Source: Parundibacterium terreum
Lineage (GTDB): Bacteria; Pseudomonadota; Gammaproteobacteria; Burkholderiales; Burkholderiaceae_D
Direction: 5' to 3'
Assembly (NCBI RefSeq): GCF_014636315.1
Contig: NZ_BMED01000001.1
Span: 1,679,941 to 1,743,940 of the forward strand
Length of the DNA stretch: 64,000 nt
This document shows, piece by piece, positions 7,667 to 17,230 of this stretch. The translations under genes and the position numbers were made by a program. The notes under the pieces are model-generated. The model was not told the origin of the DNA and did not search any database. It saw nothing but the letters and a program-made list of their open reading frames with translations. Numbering within the stretch: the stretch's first letter is position 1; each line of letters starts with the position of its first letter.

Positions 7667-8470
7667 ATGAGTACCTCCCCTCCACCCGATCCGGAACTGT
7701 TCGTAGATGCCTTTGCGCGCGGCCTGTCGGTCATTTGCGCATTCGACGCAAGCCGGCCAGAACTGACGCTCTCTGAAGTCGCCGAACTCACCGGCATTAG
7801 CCGTGCTGCCGCCCGCCGCCTGCTATCGACGCTGGTGCATCTTGGCTATGTACATGCGAGTGGACGCAGCTTTCGGCTAACGCCAAAAGTCATGAAGCTG
7901 GGGTATGCTTATTTGTCGGGCCAGGCCCTGACTGACATCGTCGAACACTATGTCGTCGATGTTGCGGAAAAAACCGGTGAGTCGTGCTCGGTCTGTGTGC
8001 TGGATGGTTCGGACGTGGTCTATATTGCGCGGGCATCGACCAAGAAAATCATGACCATCAATTTGTCGATAGGGACACGGCTACCGGCCTGGCCTACCGC
8101 AACCGGACGGGTGCTGCTAAGCAGCCTGGAAGAGGCCGAGCTTCTGGCAGTGCTTGAGCAAAGTGAAATTACAAAACATTCCGTCAATACGATCACCGAA
8201 CGCGCAGCCCTGCTCGCAGCCATAGCCTCAGTGCGCACAGCCGGCTATTCATTTGTTTCGCAAGAACTGGAATACGGCTTGACCGCAGTTGCCGTGCCGC
8301 TGAGAGACAGATCCGGCAAGGTAATAGCAGCGATGAACGTTGCCGGACATGTGCACAGGAACTCGCCTGAGCAAATGCTGAATCATCACTTACCGCTGCT
8401 GCAGCGAGCCGCCACGGAAATAAATGCTGCCCTCGCTTCACAGCTAATGAGCGGCCAGGGAGCCCGTTAG
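7667..8470 (+). CDS. IclR-family transcriptional regulator, PcaR/PcaU-like
   Basis: A 267-residue regulator with an N-terminal winged helix-turn-helix (ELTLSEVAELTGISRAAARRLLSTLVHLGYV, given here only by its ends at about residues 28-60) and a C-terminal IclR ligand domain (GTRLPAWPTATGRVLLS; QELEYGLTAVAVPLRD). AxFDAxRPELTLSEVA is typical of the PcaR/PcaU/PobR branch, which responds to aromatic ring-cleavage intermediates. It is divergent from the hydrolase-NTF2-MFS unit and probably controls it through the half-sites at 7541-7565. The inducer is unknown. Confidence 0.92.
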   Translation: MSTSPPPDPELFVDAFARGLSVICAFDASRPELTLSEVAELTGISRAAARRLLSTLVHLGYVHASGRSFRLTPKVMKLGYAYLSGQALTDIVEHYVVDVAEKTGESCSVCVLDGSDVVYIARASTKKIMTINLSIGTRLPAWPTATGRVLLSSLEEAELLAVLEQSEITKHSVNTITERAALLAAIASVRTAGYSFVSQELEYGLTAVAVPLRDRSGKVIAAMNVAGHVHRNSPEQMLNHHLPLLQRAATEINAALASQLMSGQGAR

Positions 8471-8541
8471 CCGCGAAAAACAACGAAGACCTCATTCTTC
8501 AAGCTGCCAAATTTGAGCGGATTTTTCTTTTGCAAACTCCG

Positions 8542-9597
8542 CTATTGGCCGCCAGCCTGCTCGCAAGTGCCCTTGTCGAATAGCACGGCTACGCCGCAGG
8601 CCGATGTGAACATCGCGTCGCCGTCGTGCCCTACACCCTCCACTTTCAGCAGACGCTGCGCAACCATCTTCGGATGCCTCTGCTGCATATAGGCAAAGTA
8701 GGAACTGCCGCGCGCAAAGCGATACGGCCCTTGCGTTTCGGCGGAGCAGGATTTATCCAGAGCCGGGTGTTTGGGATTGGTGTCCGCAGTACCAAGCAGA
8801 TAAACGACATCCCGTGCCGCATAGGCATCTTCATATGCGGCAGGTGTCTTGAGCTTGGCATAAGCCGGCGCACCGGGCCAGCCATATTTCCACTGGTTGA
8901 ATTGCGGGCAACTGGCCGCCGCTGGCTGAGGACGGTCTTCGCTGAAATACAGATAGGATGAGGGATTAGCCACCACATAACGCACGTGCATGCCAAGCTT
9001 GCTCAGCACTTCCTCCCCCTTGCCCACTACCGCGTAGCGCTGCACCACCTGCGCTCCGCCGGAGTGGCCTGCGATAACCACATCTTTCAGATTGGGGAAG
9101 CGTTTTCGGTCCGACAATTGCATCAATATCGCATCGATGGCGTCAAAGGAGCTCAGCGACGCCGGGCCATTGGCGCTCTCTCCACCCATCCAGCTTTCCC
9201 ACTCCCAATGCAGGACATTCTCCGGCAACTGGTGTGCAGGAATATCTGCATCAGCCAGAAATTGCGGCACAATCATCATCGTGTGCTCTGTATCGCCGGA
9301 TGCCTTCAAGGCTTTTTGAGCAGAGCGCCAATACACATCGGCATCGCGCAAGCGGCCATGAAATACCAGCACCGCGCGCGTCACGCCAGGCTGTGGAACA
9401 GTCCAGTCACGCGACACATACAAAGGGAGTGCCGCATTCCCGGACGGCGCGCCTACCTCAATCCGGGAATCGGCAATGACTTTGACCGGCCGTTTATTCG
9501 GTGCCGTTTCCTCGGCAGCATGAACAAGTCCGGAAGCGAACCCAGAAGCGATTGCCAGACTGAGCAGCAAGGGGAATACATTCGATTTTTTGTACAT
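8542..9597 (-). CDS. Exported alpha/beta hydrolase-fold protein
   Basis: A signal peptide (FPLLLSLAIASGFASGLVHA) is followed by an alpha/beta hydrolase domain with a nucleophile elbow GHSGGAQVV. The region AVLVFHGRLRDADVYW carries the oxyanion-side HG motif, and the catalytic His probably lies in VEGVGHDGDAMF. Bacterial proteins of this type are annotated only as hydrolases; the substrate is not known. The ATG at 9597 was chosen because AAGGCGG precedes it and the signal peptide then starts normally; an upstream in-frame start is unsupported. Single gene, convergent with iclR. Confidence 0.75.
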   Translation of the reverse strand: MYKKSNVFPLLLSLAIASGFASGLVHAAEETAPNKRPVKVIADSRIEVGAPSGNAALPLYVSRDWTVPQPGVTRAVLVFHGRLRDADVYWRSAQKALKASGDTEHTMMIVPQFLADADIPAHQLPENVLHWEWESWMGGESANGPASLSSFDAIDAILMQLSDRKRFPNLKDVVIAGHSGGAQVVQRYAVVGKGEEVLSKLGMHVRYVVANPSSYLYFSEDRPQPAAASCPQFNQWKYGWPGAPAYAKLKTPAAYEDAYAARDVVYLLGTADTNPKHPALDKSCSAETQGPYRFARGSSYFAYMQQRHPKMVAQRLLKVEGVGHDGDAMFTSACGVAVLFDKGTCEQAGGQ

Positions 9598-9690
9598 GGG
9601 CCGCCTTAAAAAGAATTGCTCTTCCAATCGGGAATGAGCAATTCTAAGGCATCAGGCTGCAAGTTGCTGCAAAGTTCAGCTTTGCTAATA

Positions 9691-10062
9691 CTAGACGTAG
9701 ACATCCACTGAATTACCTAAAGCGGAATCCGTGGATTTGGTCGAAGCAGAAGCAAGCGTAGTCTGATTGCCGGATGAGGCCTGCTGCGTACTCGAAGAGG
9801 AAGAGGCAGATGCCGTAGAAGAAGTGCTGGCCGCATTGTTCTGCGCATTCAACTGATCGATCTTTGCCTGTACTGCGGCAATCTGGCGGTTGAGCGTATC
9901 GACGGCGGCCTTGCCTGCGTCCGTCGTGGCATTCTTCTCGGCCTCGGTCAATTGCTTTTCATAGGCTGCCAGTTGCTTCTCCAGCGCAGCCATCTGGGCG
10001 TCGCTACTGGTGGAACTGACTGCACTCGCTGCGGACGTGGATGCCCCAATTGCGCTAACCAT
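9691..10062 (-). CDS. FlxA-like coiled-coil protein
   Basis: A 123-residue protein: a Ser/Ala-rich head, a coiled coil from about residue 22 to 75 (ALEKQLAAYEKQLTEAEKNA; LNRQIAAVQAKIDQLNAQN), and a Ser/Thr/Ala-rich tail. This matches the FlxA-like family, whose E. coli member is expressed with flagellar class 3 genes. No signal peptide or membrane segment is visible. A clear AAGGAG site precedes the ATG. No flagellar gene is nearby in the window, so a flagellar link is only by family. Confidence 0.7.
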   Translation of the reverse strand: MVSAIGASTSAASAVSSTSSDAQMAALEKQLAAYEKQLTEAEKNATTDAGKAAVDTLNRQIAAVQAKIDQLNAQNNAASTSSTASASSSSSTQQASSGNQTTLASASTKSTDSALGNSVDVYV

Positions 10063-10160
10063 ATCAATACTCCTTAAATCTTGATCTTAAGATTCATATC
10101 GGTATGGCATGCAATTAATGAAGTGCCAGGGGTGTAAAGTTAGGTAAAGACGCCAAATGT

Positions 10161-10190
10161 AAAATGCCCCAGAAAAAATCTCTGGGGCAA
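10161..10190 (-). terminator. Rho-independent terminator of the DUF1415 gene
   Basis: TGCCCCAGA (10165-10173) pairs with TCTGGGGCA (10181-10189); read on the minus strand the stem is followed by TTTTACATTT. Confidence 0.75.
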
Positions 10191-10214
10191 TCTTTGGCCG
10201 GGGAAAGCGACGGT

Positions 10215-10787
10215 TTATTTTTTGCCGTGCGTGGAAAACAATCTGCGCCAGCCTTCGTGACCAAGCGTGCGCATGGTTTCCATATTTTTCTCGTAGATTG
10301 CATCTGCATCTGGAAAAGACAGCACCGCCTTGTCCACGCTCTCTTCGCGCAATAGGTGCAACATGGGAAATGGCGAGCGATTGGTATAATTTTCGATGTC
10401 GTCCACTTCCGTGCCGGCGAACTGGTAGTCAGGGTGAAAACTGGCAACCTGTATCTGTCCATCCAAATCCAGATCTTCCAATGCCCCATCGGCCACATCC
10501 AGGAAATCGTTGTAATCCAAAAAATCCAGCAGCACTGCAGGGTGTATCAGCAGCGTCGTTTCTATCTGTTCCGGATTCGCCTCTGCCAGAGTCTCCAGTT
10601 CGCTGATCAAGTCCTTCAGCAAGTCTTCCGGTGTACGGGCCTGGCTGACAACGTAGCGGATCTGCTCTTTGACGAAAGGCGCTTTGGCGAAAGGGCAAAG
10701 ATTGAGGCCGATGACCGCTTTTTCCAACCAGGTCTGGGTTGCGGCAACGATATCTGCTGGGCTAATGAAAGGTGCGGTCATGGTCAT
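10215..10787 (-). CDS. DUF1415 family protein
   Basis: A conserved cytosolic protein of about 190 residues found across beta- and gammaproteobacteria, of unknown function. The signature LNLCPFAKAPF near residue 30 carries a conserved Cys; FLDYNDFL, ASFHPDYQFAGT and NRSPFPMLHLLREESV are also family hallmarks. The start at 10787 is preferred over the TTCAAGA-proximal upstream frame start, though the ribosome binding site is weak; a second ATG two codons later is equally possible. Own terminator downstream. Confidence 0.85.
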   Translation of the reverse strand: MTMTAPFISPADIVAATQTWLEKAVIGLNLCPFAKAPFVKEQIRYVVSQARTPEDLLKDLISELETLAEANPEQIETTLLIHPAVLLDFLDYNDFLDVADGALEDLDLDGQIQVASFHPDYQFAGTEVDDIENYTNRSPFPMLHLLREESVDKAVLSFPDADAIYEKNMETMRTLGHEGWRRLFSTHGKK

Positions 10788-10940
10788 TCTTGAAAAGTGG
10801 AGCAAAAACGGATTTCAGCCTTGCTAAAAACTGCCGGAAGCAGCGGCATCCGAAGCATATCACGGTCACAGAAACAGCATGTCAGGTTTGGAAACTGCCG
10901 GCAGCTTCCACCTGGAAATACTGCCGTGTTCTGCTCCAAA

Positions 10941-10976
10941 CAAAAACGCCGTGCAGCCACTACAGCCACACGGCGC
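10941..10976 (-). terminator. Rho-independent terminator of aqpZ
   Basis: CGCCGTG (10947-10953) pairs with CACGGCG (10969-10975); on the minus strand the stem is followed by TTTTTGTTT. Confidence 0.75.
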
Positions 10977-10995
10977 TGATTAAGGCTGAGTTGGC

Positions 10996-11685
10996 TTATT
11001 TCTCTTCGCCACCAATAAACTTGTAGATCACTGCACCCAGTACACCGCCTGCGATAGGCGCCACCCAGAACAGCCACAATTGCGCTGTTGCCCAACCGCC
11101 GACATAGATTGCAACGCCAGTGCTGCGCGCCGGATTAACCGAAGTGTTGGTCACGGGGATACTGATCAGATGGATCAGGGTCAGGCACAAGCCGATAGCG
11201 ATAGGCGCAAATCCTTGCGGTGCACGCTTGTCTGTCGCACCCAGAATGACGATCAGGAAAAATGCCGTCATCACCACTTCGGTAATCAACGCAGCCTGAA
11301 AGCTGTAACCGCCTGGGGAATGCTCACCATAGCCGTTGGATGCAAAACCGGCAGACACGTCAAAGCCCGCCTTGCCACTGGCGATCAGGTAAAGCACGCC
11401 GCCTGCCGCGATGCCGCCCAGCACCTGAGCCACGATGTAAGGCAAGAGCTTGGATGCCGGGAAACGGCCGCCCGCCCACAAACCGACAGAAACAGCCGGA
11501 TTCAGGTGGCAACCCGAAATATGGCCTATGCCATAGGCCATGGTCAGCACAGTGAGGCCAAATGCCAGCGATACGCCGTGCAGGCCTATGCCCACGCCAG
11601 GGAATGCCGCCGCCAGTACCGCACTACCGCAGCCACCCAATACCAGCCAGAAGGTCCCAAAAAATTCAGCGCCATATTGTTTCAT
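10996..11685 (-). CDS. aqpZ: Aquaporin Z
   Basis: A 229-residue inner-membrane water channel with six membrane segments and the two half-helix NPA motifs, HLNPAVSVG in the first half and [11 protein letters not shown] in the second. The Arg after the second NPA and the His in [14 protein letters not shown] fit the selectivity filter of water-selective AqpZ rather than of glycerol facilitators. AAGAG precedes the ATG. Single gene with its own terminator; the 238-base AT-rich spacer to the next divergent gene presumably holds both promoters. Confidence 0.95.
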   Translation of the reverse strand: MKQYGAEFFGTFWLVLGGCGSAVLAAAFPGVGIGLHGVSLAFGLTVLTMAYGIGHISGCHLNPAVSVGLWAGGRFPASKLLPYIVAQVLGGIAAGGVLYLIASGKAGFDVSAGFASNGYGEHSPGGYSFQAALITEVVMTAFFLIVILGATDKRAPQGFAPIAIGLCLTLIHLISIPVTNTSVNPARSTGVAIYVGGWATAQLWLFWVAPIAGGVLGAVIYKFIGGEEK

Positions 11686-11923
11686 TTGTTTTCTCTTTTC
11701 CTGAAAAACAGCCGCCCTGAAAACGGCCAGATTGTCGTCAACGGAATCTGCAGAACCGAGCTTTCAAGCAGGTACCGCAAACACTGCCGAGATACTATCT
11801 CAAACAAATGTTGCATCACTGTTAAAAGTTGTTATATTTTCTTTGTTTTTGTTCAATTTAACAATCATTAAATAATAGTTCCTTTCATTAATAATCGATC
11901 CCTTAAAAGACCACGGAAATTAA

Positions 11924-12877
11924 ATGCTGCTCAGCCCACTCTCCCAATTCACTCGGCTTACACTGCTGGCACTGCCACTGGTATCACTATCTTCAATGGC
12001 CCTGGCCGAGCGCCTGATAGAAAAAGACGTGATAAGCATCCATGGCGAAACACGGCAGTATTTTCGCGTGTATGACACCGAGCCTCAGCACCAGGGACCG
12101 GTCATCCTGTTGATCAGTGGCTCGGGTTGCGGTGATTTCGGCTCGCGCTTTCCCAGCTTTTTTGAAAAATATCCGGCGCCGCTGGACGTCTACTTCCTGG
12201 AAAAAAAGGGCATTAGCCAGGGGGATGACGGAAAAAAATGTTCGGCACAATATCAAGAGGCGAATTACCTGGAGCGTCGGGTTTCCGACAATATTGAATT
12301 TCTTGAGAAACAAGCTTCCTTGAAAAAACTAGGGAAACACTCCGTGGCTGTGTTAGGTTTTTCAGAGGGCGGCAGTATCGCACCTGTCATAGCCACTAAA
12401 AGCGACAAGATAGGCTGGCTGGCGACAGCCGGTAGCGGCGGCATGCTGCAAAAGGACGAGTTTTTGTATTTTGCGGACCATGGCATAGAGCCTTATGCAA
12501 AACCATTTTCACGTGCCTATTTTTTGCGGGAATATGCAGGCATCAAAAAGAATCCGGACAGCGTGAGCAAGGAATTTTTCGGACAGACCTACCGCTACTG
12601 GAGCAGCCATTTATTCCACAATCCTATCGATGCCTATAGCAAGCTGGATATTCCCATGGTCGCAGCGATGGGAGAGAACGATGACAGCGTACCATTGGAA
12701 TCAGGAAAAGTACTGGAACGATATTTTCAATCGCATCCGGGAAAAGACTTTCAATTTATCGTGTACCCAAATGCCAGCCACGCCTTAAAAACAGGGGAGA
12801 AAAATGGCGCGCAGACTTTCGTTGCCAACCTGGCGAAATGGTTCAGGGGTGATGCCCATCCATTTGACGACCAATAG
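11924..12877 (+). CDS. Exported alpha/beta hydrolase-like protein
   Basis: A signal peptide (LTLLALPLVSLSSMALA) precedes an alpha/beta hydrolase fold of about 290 residues. Visible motifs are ILLISGSGCGDFGS near the oxyanion region, the nucleophile elbow LGFSEGGSIAPV, AMGENDDSVPLES with the likely acid and YPNASHALKTGEKNG with the likely His. The sequence resembles the BAAT/prolyl-oligopeptidase-like esterases that hydrolyse small acyl compounds, but the substrate is unknown. GGAAA lies before the ATG. No operon partner. Confidence 0.7.
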   Translation: MLLSPLSQFTRLTLLALPLVSLSSMALAERLIEKDVISIHGETRQYFRVYDTEPQHQGPVILLISGSGCGDFGSRFPSFFEKYPAPLDVYFLEKKGISQGDDGKKCSAQYQEANYLERRVSDNIEFLEKQASLKKLGKHSVAVLGFSEGGSIAPVIATKSDKIGWLATAGSGGMLQKDEFLYFADHGIEPYAKPFSRAYFLREYAGIKKNPDSVSKEFFGQTYRYWSSHLFHNPIDAYSKLDIPMVAAMGENDDSVPLESGKVLERYFQSHPGKDFQFIVYPNASHALKTGEKNGAQTFVANLAKWFRGDAHPFDDQ

Positions 12878-12912
12878 AGGCGCGTGAACTCAATGCGCAC
12901 TTACCTGGCCGT

Positions 12913-13641
12913 TCACGCTCCGCAGTGGGCGTTAAATTCTTGCCAGACTTCTTCCTGAATTTTTCTGATTGCATCATCCTGCTTCATTTTTTTCAGCACG
13001 CCTTCCACCTTCGGCATCAGGTTTTCATGCCGCTTGCTTAGCCAATGATAAGCAAGAATTTTTTCCAGCGAGGGTTCCAGGATGATGACTTTATTCAGAC
13101 CCAGTTTCCTGGCCTTGCAATAGCTGGCGCGCGCATCCACCGCAACGTCGGTGCGGCCGGCATCCAGCTTATTGAACAGGGACTCCAGATTAGGCGCGGC
13201 ATCAATATGCATGCCCTTGAGCTTTTCTTCAAAGATTTTGGCTCCGGAGAGGTAGCCAATCGAATACGCTTGCAGACTGTGATAACCCGCTACCTTGAAG
13301 CGCTTCCCAGTCGAAAACACGACCAGCTCTTCATATGCAATCGGGACGGCAATCTTTTGCAGATCGCCCAACTGGGTATTCGCAATACGGAAATCCACAC
13401 CGTCGATACTTCCCGCATTGACTCCACCCACGATGCGCGGATTGGGAAGCGCTTCAAACCGGAGGCTGATACCCAGTTGCCTGTAGGCCTCGAGCAAAAC
13501 ACGCTGGGCCATCAGGGCGCTGGGGCCCTGATCCAGGGATACCGCAAAGACCAGTTGCGCCTGCGATGACGTGCAGAAAAGCGCGCCGAACAACAGGGCC
13601 ACCGCAATTTTTTGACGGGCAAGGAGGGATAGGAAGCTCAT
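12913..13641 (-). CDS. Periplasmic solute-binding protein family 3 (amino-acid-binding type)
   Basis: A 242-residue protein with a signal peptide (IAVALLFGALFCTSSQA) and a bilobal SBP family 3 pattern: LEAYRQLGISLRFEALPNPR, VPIAYEELVVFS, LDAGRTDVAVDA. No ABC permease or ATPase gene adjoins it, so it may be an orphan receptor-type binding protein, as is common in betaproteobacteria. A TATAAT hexamer ends five bases before the ATG on the minus strand and there is no ribosome binding site, which suggests a leaderless transcript, although no good -35 box accompanies it. Confidence 0.8.
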   Translation of the reverse strand: MSFLSLLARQKIAVALLFGALFCTSSQAQLVFAVSLDQGPSALMAQRVLLEAYRQLGISLRFEALPNPRIVGGVNAGSIDGVDFRIANTQLGDLQKIAVPIAYEELVVFSTGKRFKVAGYHSLQAYSIGYLSGAKIFEEKLKGMHIDAAPNLESLFNKLDAGRTDVAVDARASYCKARKLGLNKVIILEPSLEKILAYHWLSKRHENLMPKVEGVLKKMKQDDAIRKIQEEVWQEFNAHCGA

Positions 13642-13720
13642 GCGCCATTATACCGAATGGCGTACCGCTACCCCTCACTTTCAGACCTTAGCGTCCTGAC
13701 AAGAACGCAGGCCTCAGTGG

Positions 13721-14638
13721 TCACCAGCCGTATTTCTGGCAAGCCTTGCGATACACCATGCCTGCCATGGCGATATCTTCCAGGCCGACACCGATGGATT
13801 TGTAAATGACGATATCGTCCGGTTTGGCCGCATAGTCCATGCTGCCATTCAGGGCCTGCCCCAGCTCGGACACTTTATCCCAGTCAAAAGTACCGGGGGC
13901 GCACATCACCAGGTCTCCTGCTTCTTGCTGGGCCTGCTGCTTCCATTCAACGACGATGGCTGCTGCTCGTGCGATCGCGGCATCGTCCAATTCCCTGACA
14001 GTCGCTTTGCTGGCGCCGACCGCAGCAACGAAAGCGCCTTTTGGAAGCTGTTTGCCGTCAAACAAAGGCGTCTGCGCCCTGGTGACCGTTACCAGCACGT
14101 CTGCCGCGGCCACTGCATCCAGCATTGCCACGGCCCTGGTGGCCACGCCGGTTTGCGCGGCAATCTGCGCTGCAAACTCCTGGGGGATAGCCCTGCCCGC
14201 GACCAGGATCTCCTTGAAGCTGCGCACTTTCAGCAAAGCCTCTATGTGCGATCTTGCCTGCACGCCCGTGCCGATCACGGACAAGGTGTTTGCCTGCACG
14301 CTGGCCAGCGCATCGGTCGCTACTGCTGTCGCTGCAGCAGTACGGAATGCAGTCATCGTGTCTGCTTCTATCGTTGCCAGCGGCTCGCCTGTCTCGGCGG
14401 AAAACAATACGATGACAAACTGAAATTTACCGTTGATCGTCGTATATACCTTGGTTCCGGCGACTTTGGCGCCCGGCACGATCGCTCCCATGGTTGACAG
14501 CATGACGCCGGCAGCGGAAGTACGTACCCGCGCCTGCTGCGCCCCTTGATCCATCGTGCGAAAAGCCTCGCGCATCGCCTGTATGGAATCATCGGCATTA
14601 ATCAATTCTGCAACTTGCTGGTTGGTAATCAGTTTCAT
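13721..14638 (-). CDS. Ornithine cyclodeaminase / mu-crystallin family protein
   Basis: A 305-residue NAD(P)-dependent enzyme of the OCD/mu-crystallin family, which includes ornithine cyclodeaminase, alanine dehydrogenase and ketimine or pyrroline-2-carboxylate reductases. The N-terminal dimer region (RTSAAGVMLSTMGAIVPG) is followed by the Rossmann motif LSVIGTGVQARSHIEALL and by AVGASKATVRELD. YKSIGVGLEDIAMAG near the C-terminus is a strong family marker. GGGAATAGAG provides a good ribosome binding site. It is not in an operon with a recognisable amino-acid pathway, so which reaction it runs is open. Confidence 0.88.
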   Translation of the reverse strand: MKLITNQQVAELINADDSIQAMREAFRTMDQGAQQARVRTSAAGVMLSTMGAIVPGAKVAGTKVYTTINGKFQFVIVLFSAETGEPLATIEADTMTAFRTAAATAVATDALASVQANTLSVIGTGVQARSHIEALLKVRSFKEILVAGRAIPQEFAAQIAAQTGVATRAVAMLDAVAAADVLVTVTRAQTPLFDGKQLPKGAFVAAVGASKATVRELDDAAIARAAAIVVEWKQQAQQEAGDLVMCAPGTFDWDKVSELGQALNGSMDYAAKPDDIVIYKSIGVGLEDIAMAGMVYRKACQKYGW

Positions 14639-14790
14639 CTCTATTCCCTGTTTTATGTATAGCTGTATTGCTTATCCTTGGACTTCGCTATGTTTGCATA
14701 AAATCGCGGGCAGGATGTTGAAATTAGTCCCTGATGCTATGCAAAAAAGTTATAGCTTCAGACAGCGGCTGCAAAATTTGTTCAAACCTG

Positions 14791-14821
14791 CAAAAAAAAG
14801 CGCCCTTATGCAGGGCGCTTT
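14791..14821 (-). terminator. Rho-independent terminator of aceB
   Basis: AAAGCGCCCT (14797-14806) pairs with AGGGCGCTTT (14812-14821). On the minus strand the stem runs into a T-run of eight (complement of 14792-14799). Confidence 0.88.
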
Positions 14822-14858
14822 GCGTTTGAGCGCTATGGAAACATAGCGCATTAAAACA

Positions 14859-16445
14859 TTAAATTTCTTCGTACAAAGGCAGAGTCAGGAACTCGGCAAA
14901 GGATTCCGATGTGGACATTTCTTCAAAGATCTGCGCGGCACGGTCGTAGGTTGGGCCCGTGCCGGCAGTTGCTTTGACCTTGACCAATTCCTCAGGGATC
15001 ATCGCGCGCACCATTTCTGCGTTGACCTTGCGGCCGTCTTCCAGCTTGCCCTTAGTAGAGCGTATCCACTGCCATACCTGCGAGCGGCTGATTTCTGCGG
15101 TTGCAGCATCTTCCATCAGGTTATGGATAGGTACGCAGCCGTTGCCTGCCAGCCAGGCACCCAGATAGTGGATGCCGACATTGATGTTATAACGCAGGCC
15201 AGCCTCGGTAATCGGTGTTTCAGGCTGGAAGTTCAGCAAGTCTTTTGCGGTAACTTCAACGTCAGGACGCTGTTTTTCAATCTGGTTAGGTTTGTCGCCC
15301 AAGACCTTCTTGAATTCAGTCATCGCCAGTTCTACCAGGCCTGGGTGGGCAACCCAGCCGCCATCGTAGCCGTCGGTTGCGTCACGCGCTTTATCTGTGC
15401 GTACGCCGCCCATTGCGATATCGTTCTTCTCAGGATCGTTCTTGATAGGGATCAGTGCAGCCATGCCGCCGATTGCCGGCGCATTGCGCTTGTGGCAGGT
15501 CTTCAGCAATAAAAGCGCATAAGAACGCATGAACGGCGCGGTCATTGTGACCTTGGCGCGATCTGCCAGGCAGAAGTCTTTATCGTTCTTGAATTTCTTG
15601 ATGCAGGAGAAGATGTAATCCCAGCGGCCGGCATTCAGGCCGGAGCTGTGTTCGCGCAGTTCATACAGGATTTCATCCATCTCAAAGGCAGCTACGATGG
15701 TTTCGATCAGTACGGTTGCCTTGATGGTTCCTTGTGCGAGACCAATCTCGTTTTGCGCCATCACGAATATGTCATTCCACAGGCGCGCTTCCAGATGGGA
15801 TTCCATCTTCGGCAGGTAGAAGTAAGGACCGGCGCCGCGTGCCAGTTGCTCTTTGGCGTTGTGGAACAGGAACAGCGCGAAATCAAAGATGCCGCCGGAA
15901 ATACGCTTGCCATCCACCAGCACATGCTTTTCATCCAGGTGCCAGCCGCGTGGGCGTACAACCAGGGTCGCAATCTTGTCGTTCAGTTTGTAGCTCTTGC
16001 CATTTTGTTCCAGGCTGATCGTGCGGCGTACTGCGTCGCGCATATTGATCTGGCCGGTGATCTGGTTGTCCCAGTTAGGCGTATTGGAATCTTCAAAGTC
16101 CGTCATGTAGCTGTCGGCGCCGGAGTTGAAGGCGTTGATGACCATCTTGCGTTCTACCGGGCCGGTAATTTCCACGCGGCGGCATTCCAGCGCTTTTGGA
16201 ATAGGGGCAATTTTCCAGTCGCCTTCGCGGATATGCTTGGTCTCTGGCAGGAAATCCGGCTGCTCGCCGGCGTCCAGGCGCTTGGCGCGTTCTACGCGGG
16301 CGGCCAACAGTTCCTGGCGGCGTGGTTCAAATGCGCGGCTCAGCTTGGCAACCAGGGCCAGTGCTTCAGGTGTCAGGATTTGTTCAAAGCCAGGCTTGAT
16401 TTCGCCCTTGATTTCCATGCCGGCCGGCAGTGTGAGTTGAGTCAT
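14859..16445 (-). CDS. aceB: Malate synthase A
   Basis: Condenses glyoxylate with acetyl-CoA to malate, the second step of the glyoxylate shunt. The 528-residue length is usual for isoform A. Visible family motifs are [28 protein letters not shown] with the catalytic Arg, and [18 protein letters not shown] with the metal-binding Glu. The start at 16445 is preferred since GGAGAAG, which overlaps the upstream ATG, is its ribosome binding site. It follows the haloacid dehalogenase gene by 51 bases on the same strand and ends at a strong terminator. No isocitrate lyase gene is nearby. Confidence 0.96.
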   Translation of the reverse strand: MTQLTLPAGMEIKGEIKPGFEQILTPEALALVAKLSRAFEPRRQELLAARVERAKRLDAGEQPDFLPETKHIREGDWKIAPIPKALECRRVEITGPVERKMVINAFNSGADSYMTDFEDSNTPNWDNQITGQINMRDAVRRTISLEQNGKSYKLNDKIATLVVRPRGWHLDEKHVLVDGKRISGGIFDFALFLFHNAKEQLARGAGPYFYLPKMESHLEARLWNDIFVMAQNEIGLAQGTIKATVLIETIVAAFEMDEILYELREHSSGLNAGRWDYIFSCIKKFKNDKDFCLADRAKVTMTAPFMRSYALLLLKTCHKRNAPAIGGMAALIPIKNDPEKNDIAMGGVRTDKARDATDGYDGGWVAHPGLVELAMTEFKKVLGDKPNQIEKQRPDVEVTAKDLLNFQPETPITEAGLRYNINVGIHYLGAWLAGNGCVPIHNLMEDAATAEISRSQVWQWIRSTKGKLEDGRKVNAEMVRAMIPEELVKVKATAGTGPTYDRAAQIFEEMSTSESFAEFLTLPLYEEI

Positions 16446-16496
16446 TTTCTTCTCCAAATTAATCTAATAATCTTAGGCCCGGGTATGCGGGACCTG

Positions 16497-17174
16497 CTAG
16501 CGGTTTTTTTCTACAAAGTCGACAACATCGGTTAGCGAGCGCCCCTGTCCATGCGGCACTACGCCCAATTCTTCCAGCGGCGCAGAAGCACGGTTCACCC
16601 AGAATGTGGTGTAGCCGAACCAGGTTGCGCAGCATGCGTCCCAGCAATTGCTGGAAACGAACAAGATATTCTTTGCGGGCAGACCAAACACATCCGGCGC
16701 CATTTGGTAGGCTTCCGGTGCGGTCTTGAATTTTTTCACGGCTTCTACCGACAGCAAGTGGCTGAACAAGCCTTGCATGCCAGCCGCATCGACCGCCGAT
16801 TGCAGCATATGCGGATTGCCATTGGATAGGATGCTCAACTTGAGGCCGCTGGCGCGCAGTTGCTGCAGCACGCCAAGGTTTTCGGGAAATGCCTGCAATC
16901 TCGCGTACTGGCCCATCAAGGCATTTTGTGCATCCAGCGTCAGCGCCAGGCCCAGCTTGTTGCAGGAAAAAACCAGCGCATCCTGGGTCACTTCCCAGAA
17001 GGGCTTGTACATGCTGCACATGGTGCGCAGGCGCGTGTATTCAATCTGCTTGTCGCGCCAGAGTTCCGCCAATGCCATGCCGCGGCCGGGGAATAACTTC
17101 TCCCCCAGTTCCCTGATCGAGTACACATCAAACAGCGTACCGTAGGCATCAAAAGCAATGGCTTGTATCGACAT
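16497..17174 (-). CDS. Type II (S)-2-haloacid dehalogenase (HAD superfamily)
   Basis: Hydrolyses 2-haloacids to 2-hydroxyacids, for example chloroacetate to glycolate. The 225-residue protein conserves the whole catalytic set of L-DEX-type enzymes: Asp9 and Thr13 in FDAYGTLFDV, Arg40 in WRDKQIEY, Ser117-Asn118, Lys150, Tyr156, and Ser174, Asn176, Asp179 in VSSNCWDA. The start at 17174 has AGAGGA upstream and gives the normal N-terminus; an upstream extension of 27 residues is unconserved. It precedes malate synthase in the same unit and is divergent from a LysR gene, which suggests a route from haloacetate or glycolate-type compounds through glyoxylate to malate. Physiological substrate unproven. 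Confidence 0.88.
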   Translation of the reverse strand: MSIQAIAFDAYGTLFDVYSIRELGEKLFPGRGMALAELWRDKQIEYTRLRTMCSMYKPFWEVTQDALVFSCNKLGLALTLDAQNALMGQYARLQAFPENLGVLQQLRASGLKLSILSNGNPHMLQSAVDAAGMQGLFSHLLSVEAVKKFKTAPEAYQMAPDVFGLPAKNILFVSSNCWDACCATWFGYTTFWVNRASAPLEELGVVPHGQGRSLTDVVDFVEKNR

Positions 17175-17230
17175 GGTCCTCTTTGGTTTATTGCAGCACA
17201 GCACAAGTTCCAGTGAAGGCGGGCAACTTA

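Noticed and set aside
12882-12918. GCGTGAAC/GTTCACGC inverted repeat as terminator
   Set aside because: The loop is 21 bases and there is no T-run; it also overlaps the end of the minus-strand gene.
13045-13569. Plus-strand frame opposite the solute-binding protein gene
   Set aside because: It is the antisense shadow of a well-supported gene with signal peptide and SBP motifs.
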